From: Opitutia bacterium UBA7374
Lineage (GTDB): Bacteria > Verrucomicrobiota > Verrucomicrobiia > Opitutales > Coraliomargaritaceae
DNA length: 13,200 nt
Direction: 5' to 3'
Assembly (NCBI GenBank): GCA_002469895.1
Contig: DKOA01000051.1
Span: 1 to 13,200, forward strand
Shown: positions 8,424-13,200 of the stretch, piece after piece
Numbering within the stretch: the stretch's first letter is position 1
Layout: the number at the start of each line of letters is the position of its first letter
Notes under the pieces: generated by a model
The model's database searches: none
What the model saw: only the letters and a program-made list of their open reading frames with translations
Told to the model about the DNA's origin: nothing
Made by a program: the position numbers and the translations under genes

Positions 8424-8524
8424 AGCGACCGATAATGACGGATAATGAATGCTGTAGTCTGTGTTAAACTAGTTGTTATTACAAAGTCAGACAGCATTCT
8501 CCGAGAGTAACAAATTAATATTTG
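8424..8524 (+). promoter_or_regulatory. Intergenic region before ccoN with direct and inverted repeats (candidate internal control region)
   Basis: This is the longest gap inside the respiratory operon. It holds a direct repeat GATAATGA at 8431-8438 and 8441-8448, spaced exactly 10 nt. It also holds an inverted repeat GAATGCTGT (8447-8455) / ACAGCATTC (8491-8499), an 8-bp palindrome AACTAGTT (8467-8474), and a 12-bp dyad TTGTTATTACAA (8473-8484). No T-run follows the inverted repeat, so a Rho-independent terminator is unlikely. No promoter with good -35 and -10 boxes is evident. A regulator site or an mRNA hairpin separating act and cco expression is possible. Confidence 0.35.
8447..8499. repeat. 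Imperfect inverted repeat, 9-bp arms
   Basis: Arms GAATGCTGT (8447-8455) and ACAGCATTC (8491-8499) are exact reverse complements separated by 35 nt. Allowing a 3-nt bulge on the left side, three more pairs (CTG/CAG) extend the stem. It would fold in RNA into a long-loop hairpin just upstream of ccoN, or it could be a split operator. Confidence 0.5.
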
Positions 8525-10012
8525 ATGAACGCATCCGCCACAGACAATGCCCGGCAACCGTCTATTCCGTATACAACGGAGATTACCTCGCAGCGCGCAG
8601 AATTGAGTGAGATCGATCAATCCATTCGTTCGGCTTCTCTATTCTTTACGGTATCTGCGGTGATTTGGCTCTTGCTTGGAACGGTCTTTGCCCTGATTGC
8701 CGCGATTAAGATGCACAATCCGGAGTTTCTTGCCGGTTTTGAAGCGGCTACTTTTGGGCGCGTTCGTTCCGCACACCTCAATGCGGTTGCGCTCGGTTGG
8801 AGTAATAACGTTATTTATGGACTTTGTTTATGGATTATGGCCCGGCTTTGTCGGTCACCGATCCGCCATGGTGGGCTCCTTATTATCGCCGGAGTTTTTT
8901 GGAATCTAGGCGTCTCTTTGGGTATTTTTGGCATCCTCCGCGGTGATCTCACATCGGTCGAATGGCTTGAGGTACCTGTCTACGCGACTCCGCTCCTCGC
9001 TATTTCCTACATTTTGATTGGTGTCTGGGGCATCATCGCATTTCGTTTTCGACGGGGGGATCACGTCTACGTCTCGCAATGGTACTTTCTTGCCGGTTTA
9101 TTCTGGTTTCCATGGATTTACGTTGTCGCGGTTCTGATGATACTTTGGGCACCCGCACAAGGCGTTGTACAATCCGTCGTCAATTGGTGGTTTGGTCATA
9201 ATGCGCTCGGCCTTTGGTACACCCCCATGGCTTTAGGTGCTGCCTATTATCTGATTCCCAAGGTACTGGGTCGTCCCATCTATTCCTATTACCTTTCGGT
9301 TCTCGGCTTTTGGTCTCTCGCTCTCTTCTACAACTGGGCAGGCATTCACCACATCATTGGCGGCCCCGTTCCGGTATGGCTGGTTTCCGCAGGTATTGTT
9401 GCTTCCGTCATGATGGTTGTTCCCGTTGTTGTTGTCGGAATCAACCACCATTTATCGATTGTTGGACTGCACAAAGAAGGCTGGCGCAGTCCGACCATTC
9501 GTTTCGTCGTCTTTGGCGCGATAAACTACACTTTGGTCAGTCTTATCGGTTCGGCCATGTCGCTGCGCGACGTTAACCTGATTACACACTTTACCCACTT
9601 CACCGTGGGACACGCCCACCACGGCGTCTATGCCTTCTTCACGATGATCATGTTTGGTGGCATTTACTACATGATGCCTCGCATGCTTCATCGTGAATGG
9701 CCCTCGGCCAAGCTCATCCAGATTCACTTCTGGGCCAGTGGCATTGGTATTCTTATCATGGTGATTGCCCTGCAGGTCGGTGGTTGGTACCAGGGTCTGG
9801 CAATGAATAATGCGGAAATTCCTTTCCTCGAGATTGTTCAAAACACCTTGCCATGGCTGAAAGCGCGCTCGGTTTCCGGTGTTCTCATCACAATTGGTCA
9901 CTTCGCCTTTGCGATCAATTTCTTCTGGATGCTCTTCGCTGCCGGTGCCGTTCGCGCTAAGAGCGGGCCGACACTTTTGGTATCCACCAGCGGAAAGGAG
10001 GCAGCCGGATGA
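8525..10012 (+). CDS. ccoN: CcoN, cbb3-type cytochrome c oxidase catalytic subunit I
   Basis: CcoN is the haem-copper catalytic subunit that reduces O2 and pumps protons. The 495-aa protein has about 12 membrane helices. Ligands are in place: His84 (RSAHLNAV) and His365 for low-spin haem b, His363 for haem b3, and His225 (WFGHNALG) and His275/His276 (WAGIHH) for CuB. Tyr269, six residues before His275, matches the cross-linked active-site Tyr of cbb3 enzymes, and the spacings His225-His275 (50) and His276-His363 (87) equal those I recall for well-studied CcoN. This and the following ccoO argue against a NorB NO reductase. The haem-ligand helix is unusually His-rich (His355, 358, 363, 365, 366). 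ATG 8525 is preferred to the adjacent TTG 8522; the Shine-Dalgarno sequence is poor (GAGAG at 8503-8507). The stop overlaps ccoO by ATGA. Confidence 0.95.
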   Translation: MNASATDNARQPSIPYTTEITSQRAELSEIDQSIRSASLFFTVSAVIWLLLGTVFALIAAIKMHNPEFLAGFEAATFGRVRSAHLNAVALGWSNNVIYGLCLWIMARLCRSPIRHGGLLIIAGVFWNLGVSLGIFGILRGDLTSVEWLEVPVYATPLLAISYILIGVWGIIAFRFRRGDHVYVSQWYFLAGLFWFPWIYVVAVLMILWAPAQGVVQSVVNWWFGHNALGLWYTPMALGAAYYLIPKVLGRPIYSYYLSVLGFWSLALFYNWAGIHHIIGGPVPVWLVSAGIVASVMMVVPVVVVGINHHLSIVGLHKEGWRSPTIRFVVFGAINYTLVSLIGSAMSLRDVNLITHFTHFTVGHAHHGVYAFFTMIMFGGIYYMMPRMLHREWPSAKLIQIHFWASGIGILIMVIALQVGGWYQGLAMNNAEIPFLEIVQNTLPWLKARSVSGVLITIGHFAFAINFFWMLFAAGAVRAKSGPTLLVSTSGKEAAG

Positions 10013-10671
10013 AAAATATCGCACTGCTCTTTTGTGGCATTCTTTTCACCATCGCCTTTTCTTACACTGGTGTGATTCTGGCCAGCCAGTTGCAGTTTGG
10101 TTCGCTCCTGCAGACTACGGCCGAACTCGACGAGGACGGCAAACAGATGGAGGGCGATCCGCTCTTTCCCCGTCGCGAAAGTGGCATCGCTCTGCAAGGG
10201 AAGCAGGTCTACATTGAACTCGGTTGTATCTATTGTCACAGTCAACAGATTCGGCGAGAGGGATTCGGGGCCGATATAGACCGTGGTTGGGGCCTGCGTG
10301 CTACGGTAGCCCGTGACTACATTATGCAGGATCGCGTTCTTTTAGGTACCATGCGAACCGGTCCGGATCTTGCCCATGTCGGCGGTCGTTTTGCCGGAGA
10401 TGGAGGTCGAGAGTGGCACCACCAGCACCTTTACAATCCACAACTCACCTCCAAAGGCTCTATTATGCCGCCGTACCCCTTTCTCTATGAGGTCAGGGAG
10501 ATTGAAGGTGAGCCTTCTCCTGAAGCGGTAAAGATTCCCGCAGACTCTCCTTACAGCCCTAAAACCGGCTACGAAGTCATACCGACTCGTCGTGCTGTGG
10601 CACTAGTTGAATATTTATTGAGTCTGAAAGTTGACTACAGCCTACCTGAAGCACCCATTTTAGATCAATGA
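10009..10671 (+). CDS. ccoO: CcoO, monohaem cytochrome c subunit II of cbb3 oxidase
   Basis: CcoO is the membrane-anchored cytochrome c that hands electrons to CcoN. The 220-aa protein has an N-terminal helix (about residues 4-25), a haem motif C73-I-Y-C76-H77 followed by SQQIRR, and the conserved GWGLRATVARDYI segment typical of CcoO. TGPDLAHVGGR precedes the axial Met153 in GSIMPPYPFL. Length and motifs match the family. The start ATG overlaps the ccoN stop (ATGA), and a strong Shine-Dalgarno sequence (AAAGGAGG, 9994-10001) lies at good spacing within the end of ccoN. The gene in turn overlaps the next start by 4 nt, so the three oxidase genes are translationally coupled. Assignment is secure. 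Confidence 0.95.
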   Translation: MKNIALLFCGILFTIAFSYTGVILASQLQFGSLLQTTAELDEDGKQMEGDPLFPRRESGIALQGKQVYIELGCIYCHSQQIRREGFGADIDRGWGLRATVARDYIMQDRVLLGTMRTGPDLAHVGGRFAGDGGREWHHQHLYNPQLTSKGSIMPPYPFLYEVREIEGEPSPEAVKIPADSPYSPKTGYEVIPTRRAVALVEYLLSLKVDYSLPEAPILDQ

Positions 10672-11357
10672 GTGAAGATAATACAAATCAACCGCCGAGC
10701 AACGAGAGTCGCCCCGCATTTGAAAAGGCGGGCATGCAGGATACCGACATGCACAATGTGCATGACCAGTTGATGCGTGAGAAAGACGAGCCTGCCGAAG
10801 GATTTTCTCCTATACCTATTTTTCTCATCTTTGTCTTCGCTGGCTTGTGCTTCTGGGGCGGTGTTTATTTCATCGAGAACTCCGGTGACTTTCGCTGGGA
10901 TGTCTACGACCCCGAGTACGACGCATTGGCTGCAGCGCCTCCCCGTCCGGAGATCTCTCTTTTCGATCGCGGTGCCAAGGTCTTCCGTTCTCAGTGTGCC
11001 CAGTGCCACCAAGCCAATGGTCAAGGTGTGCCCGGCGCATTCCCCACTCTCGTGGCTTCTAAATGGGTAACTGGTAGTGAGGAACGCCTTGCTCGTATTC
11101 TCGTAAATGGACTCAATGGCCCAATCATTGTGGCTGGAGCCAAATATAATGGCAACATGCCTGCTTTCGGCCCCAATGGCCTCAATCTGAAAGCAAAGGA
11201 CATTGCCGGTGTGCTGACTTATATTCGGCAGGAGTGGGGTAATGAAGCCCCTGAAGTCAGTATCGAGGCGATGGAAGCCTATGCCAACGATTATGGCCCT
11301 CGCGCTGCTCCTTGGACAGCGGACGAATTGCTCGCCGACTTTCCCCTCGAGCAATAG
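10668..11357 (+). CDS. CcoP-like cytochrome c, one haem only
   Basis: This membrane-anchored cytochrome c sits in the ccoP position and is probably the electron entry subunit of the oxidase. The 229-aa protein has a hydrophilic N-terminus of about 45 residues, including LMREKDEPAEGF. One membrane helix follows at about 46-68, then a class I cytochrome c domain with C110-A-Q-C113-H114 and axial Met164 in GNMPAFG. Canonical CcoP has two haem domains and about 300 residues; only one haem motif is present here, and no remnant of a second is visible in the 50 residues after it. The N-terminal pattern resembles, from memory, one-haem cytochromes near oxidases in other PVC bacteria. The start overlaps the ccoO stop (ATGA) without a clear Shine-Dalgarno sequence. 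It could equally be an ACIII-to-oxidase linker cytochrome rather than a true CcoP homologue. Confidence 0.88.
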   Translation: MSEDNTNQPPSNESRPAFEKAGMQDTDMHNVHDQLMREKDEPAEGFSPIPIFLIFVFAGLCFWGGVYFIENSGDFRWDVYDPEYDALAAAPPRPEISLFDRGAKVFRSQCAQCHQANGQGVPGAFPTLVASKWVTGSEERLARILVNGLNGPIIVAGAKYNGNMPAFGPNGLNLKAKDIAGVLTYIRQEWGNEAPEVSIEAMEAYANDYGPRAAPWTADELLADFPLEQ

Positions 11358-11376
11358 CGATTTCGCTTATTTTATT
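11353..11376 (+). terminator. Possible terminator of the act-cco operon
   Basis: AATAGCG (11353-11359), loop ATTT, then CGCTTATT with one bulged T gives a short, weak stem followed by a T-rich stretch (TTATTTTATT). It overlaps the stop codon of the CcoP-like gene. It is in the right place to end the operon before the convergent genes, but the stem is low in GC. Confidence 0.35.
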
Positions 11377-11490
11377 GCTGCCGCGTACGTCGATTGGCCA
11401 AGACCGTGAATAGATTGCTAGGCAAGCAGACCTCTTGAGGTCACCACAAGGAGTCCCAAACAAAAGTATTCTTGAGCGGATCCGCTTCGT
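11358..11490. other. Convergent intergenic spacer with two small palindromes
   Basis: The spacer between the two convergent gene groups holds no plausible ORF. It contains GACCTC-TT-GAGGTC (11429-11442) and the perfect 12-bp palindrome AGCGGATCCGCT (11475-11486). The latter lies just past the TPR gene stop on the - strand, with a T-rich TTTTGTTT further on, so it could be a weak terminator for that side. Confidence 0.4.
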
Positions 11491-11796
11491 TTACAGGTCC
11501 GCGATGAGGGCGCGGAGTTCTCCTGCGGGGTCGTCGTGGTGTTGTTCGACGGCTAGATTGAGGGCTTTCTCAAGGATGGGCTTGGCTTCGCTGGGCCGGC
11601 CTGCTTGGAGGAGGGCTTTACCGAGGAGAATGCGGGGGAGCATCCAGTCTTCGCGCGAATCGGCGCAGTGTTGAAGATGGGGAATCGACTCGCTCGCGGC
11701 GCCTTCTTCGTGCAGTGCCTGACCAAGGCTGAAGCGGAATAGAGAATTGTCCGGTTGTTCGTCTACTTTAGTTTGAAAAATTTGGGACTTCTTCAT
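11491..11796 (-). CDS. Small tetratricopeptide-repeat protein
   Basis: This 101-aa protein is made almost wholly of two TPR-type helix pairs: about residues 17-50 (LFRFSLGQALHEEGAASESI) and 51-84 (ILLGKALLQAGRPSEAKPIL). TPRs bind partner proteins; the target is not known. It has no signal peptide or membrane segment, so it is probably cytoplasmic. A conserved-looking DWMLPRILLGKALL stretch links the repeats. Its start overlaps the end of the PP2C phosphatase gene (ATGA), suggesting coupled translation and a possible role as a partner of that phosphatase; that link is inference only. The Shine-Dalgarno-like AAAGG lies unusually close to the start. It ends in the convergent spacer. Confidence 0.82.
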   Translation of the reverse strand: MKKSQIFQTKVDEQPDNSLFRFSLGQALHEEGAASESIPHLQHCADSREDWMLPRILLGKALLQAGRPSEAKPILEKALNLAVEQHHDDPAGELRALIADL

Positions 11797-12533
11797 CCTT
11801 TAGTGGCTGGGTCGAGGGCTTCGATAACGGCAACGATAACCGTGATGTTGTCTGGCCCGAGCATTGCATTGGCCGCATTGATCATAGACTGGCAGATGGC
11901 TTGTGGGCAATCGTTGGACTCGAGTATTTCCTCCATTACATCATCGCCGATAACTTTGTTCAGCCCATCCGTGCAGAAGAGAAGTTTGTCCTGCGGAGCT
12001 AACTGTACCTGAGTGAGATCAATGACGAGTTCGTTAATTTGGCCAATACAGCGTGTCAGGGTATGGGCATACTCTGGTGGCATCGTGCTGTGAGCATCCG
12101 CACCGTGGGCACGGATCAGCTCCTCTTCCATGGTGTGGTCGGTCGTGAGTTTCTCGAGATGTCCCTGATGGTAGATATAAGCCGCGGAGTCCCCAACATG
12201 TGCGATGTGCAACTCATCACGCTGAATTTGAGCGAGGGTGAGCGTACTTCCGGCTCCGGTTTCGGGGTGGGCGATGTGTACCTCCTTAGTGATGATTTGG
12301 TTGATTTGGCGAACCAATTCGCCCAAGTCGTGGCGTGCCGGATCTTTATCTAAAATCTGATAAGCCCGCTGGAGAAGGGAGACAATGCGCTCACTTGCCT
12401 GCGCGCCTCCGGGTAGCCCTCCGATCCCATCAGCGACAGCGTAGACATGATGGACATCACTGAGGAAGAAGGCGTCTTCGTTGGCTAAGCGAACTTGGCC
12501 GGAATGCGTCGCTCCGTAACTGTGAATTTTCAT
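11793..12533 (-). CDS. PP2C-family serine/threonine protein phosphatase (Stp1/PrpC type)
   Basis: This metal-dependent Ser/Thr phosphatase is cytoplasmic and reverses phosphorylation by Hanks-type kinases. The 246-aa protein has all the main PP2C motifs in order: GQVRLANED (12-20), VADGIGG (33-39, metal-binding Asp35), GSTLTLA (95-101), HVGDSAAYI (112-120), LTTDHTMEEELI (129-140), LTRCIG (159-164), LLFCTDGL (184-191, Asp189) and GPDNITVIV (226-234, Asp228). The catalytic set therefore looks intact, and the length is that of a stand-alone bacterial enzyme. No kinase gene is visible in the window. It lies between a helicase gene upstream and the TPR gene downstream, with 4-nt ATGA overlaps at both ends, so it belongs to one operon. 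Substrates cannot be told from the sequence. Confidence 0.93.
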   Translation of the reverse strand: MKIHSYGATHSGQVRLANEDAFFLSDVHHVYAVADGIGGLPGGAQASERIVSLLQRAYQILDKDPARHDLGELVRQINQIITKEVHIAHPETGAGSTLTLAQIQRDELHIAHVGDSAAYIYHQGHLEKLTTDHTMEEELIRAHGADAHSTMPPEYAHTLTRCIGQINELVIDLTQVQLAPQDKLLFCTDGLNKVIGDDVMEEILESNDCPQAICQSMINAANAMLGPDNITVIVAVIEALDPATKG

Positions 12534-13200
12534 GGGTGGCTGAATCCGGTATCTGTCTCTTTGGAAAAGAGGGTGGCTTGGTTAAAGACGGTCTGGCAGT
12601 TGCTTTTATTAAAGCGGTGAAAATGCTCATGGGGCAGTGCTTGCAAGAAGTGCTTTCCATAGGGCTTCCGTAGTAGGCGGGAGTCGAGAATAATCAGATG
12701 TCCCCGGTCATTTTGGCAGCGGATCAGACGACCCAGACCTTGTCTGAACTTGGTCAGCGCTTCGGGTATGGCGAGTTCAGCAAAGGGGTTTCCGCCCCGG
12801 CTGCGGATGTATTCGAAGCGTGCTTCGCCCAGCGGGTGTCCGGGGTTTTCAAAGGGTAGGCGTGTAAGGATGACTTGAGAAAGGGCCGGGCCGGGTACAT
12901 CAATCCCGGTCCAGAAGCTGTCTGTGCCGAAGAGGATGCCATTACCTGCTTTGCGGAATCGTTGCAGGAGTTCACTGCGTGGGCCGTCGATGCCCTGACA
13001 AAAGAGGGGGCGGTTGATTTTTCGAAAGGTGTCGACTGTGCGTTGTTGAGCAGCGCGGAGATCCTGATGGCTGGTAAAGAGAACGAGCGTACCGCCGGGT
13101 GTCTGGCGAGCGCACCAAACAATGCTCTCGGCGAGGTGTTCGAGGTCGAGGCGTCCTTTCCCGGGTTCTGGTTCAGGAGTATCCGAAGCGATAAAAATAC
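12530..13200 (-). CDS. DinG-like ATP-dependent DNA helicase, C-terminal part (5' end beyond window)
   Basis: Reading the - strand from the right edge, one frame stays open to a TGA at 12532-12530, giving 222 residues without a start codon, so the N-terminus lies outside. The sequence matches the C-terminal half of DinG/XPD-type superfamily 2 helicases. It shows LVLFTSHQDLR (end of motif IV region), then GILFGTDSFWTGIDVPG (motif V, 12890-12928 for its core). ILTRLPFENPGHP and GGNPFAELAIPEALTKFRQ follow, with motif VI QGLGRLIR at 12719-12742, then ILDSRLLRKPYG near the end. Such enzymes unwind DNA in repair, R-loop or replication-fork processing. The Fe-S cysteines and Walker motifs would be in the missing part. 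The stop overlaps the PP2C start by ATGA. Whether it is DinG proper or a paralogue (YoaA-like) cannot be decided. Confidence 0.9.
   Translation of the reverse strand, partial: IFIASDTPEPEPGKGRLDLEHLAESIVWCARQTPGGTLVLFTSHQDLRAAQQRTVDTFRKINRPLFCQGIDGPRSELLQRFRKAGNGILFGTDSFWTGIDVPGPALSQVILTRLPFENPGHPLGEARFEYIRSRGGNPFAELAIPEALTKFRQGLGRLIRCQNDRGHLIILDSRLLRKPYGKHFLQALPHEHFHRFNKSNCQTVFNQATLFSKETDTGFSHP

Noticed and set aside
8473..8484. TTGTTATTACAA as an FNR/Anr site before ccoN
   Set aside because: FNR/Anr sites follow TTGAT-N4-ATCAA over 14 bp. This dyad is 12 bp and lacks the A/T core bases at the right spacing.
8525..10012. NorB-type nitric oxide reductase instead of CcoN
   Set aside because: The active-site Tyr269 and cbb3-like ligand spacings are present, and a true CcoO follows.
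12754..13122. 122-aa open frame on the - strand
   Set aside because: It is in a different frame from the DinG-like helicase, whose frame is open through the same stretch with clear motifs V and VI.
1..13200. tRNA, rRNA, CRISPR array, insertion sequence or phage genes
   Set aside because: No cloverleaf, repeat-spacer pattern, transposase motif or terminal inverted repeat was found on reading both strands.

Overview
The window carries a respiratory electron-transfer operon on the + strand, from the left edge to about 11.36 kb. A convergent three-gene group on the - strand fills the rest. The + strand genes encode an alternative complex III (ActABCDEF, a quinol oxidase that replaces cytochrome bc1), a small membrane protein, CcoS, and a cbb3-type cytochrome c oxidase (CcoN, CcoO and a one-haem CcoP-like cytochrome). 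The organism is most likely an aerobic Gram-negative bacterium of the Verrucomicrobiota/PVC group, perhaps an Opitutae/Puniceicoccales relative. That guess rests on the fused ActB, the direct act-to-cco linkage, moderate GC and the style of the proteins; no 16S or other marker is present.

Layout: actA (5' end cut off by the window edge), actB, actC, actD, actE, actF, a 101-aa single-pass membrane protein, ccoS, a 101-nt gap with repeats, then ccoN, ccoO and a ccoP-like gene. Most junctions are 4-nt overlaps or gaps under 25 nt, so this is probably one transcription unit. The gap before ccoN is the only obvious place inside it for extra control. A 133-nt convergent spacer follows. On the - strand, reading right to left, are the C-terminal half of a DinG-like DNA helicase, a PP2C-family protein phosphatase and a two-repeat TPR protein, joined by ATGA overlaps.

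How it works together (family knowledge plus inference): menaquinol is oxidised at the ActC/ActB side of ACIII. Electrons cross the ActB iron-sulfur clusters to the pentahaem ActA and the monohaem ActE. They then probably pass directly to the CcoP-like cytochrome, to CcoO and to the haem b / haem b3-CuB centre of CcoN, where O2 is reduced. The visible proteins supply eight c-type haems, four Fe-S clusters and the oxidase centre. No bc1 complex and no soluble cytochrome c gene is seen here, which fits an ACIII-oxidase supercomplex. There is no tRNA, rRNA, CRISPR array or mobile element, and base composition looks even. The window is mainly a recognisable respiratory module with some uncommon details, not an obviously new system.
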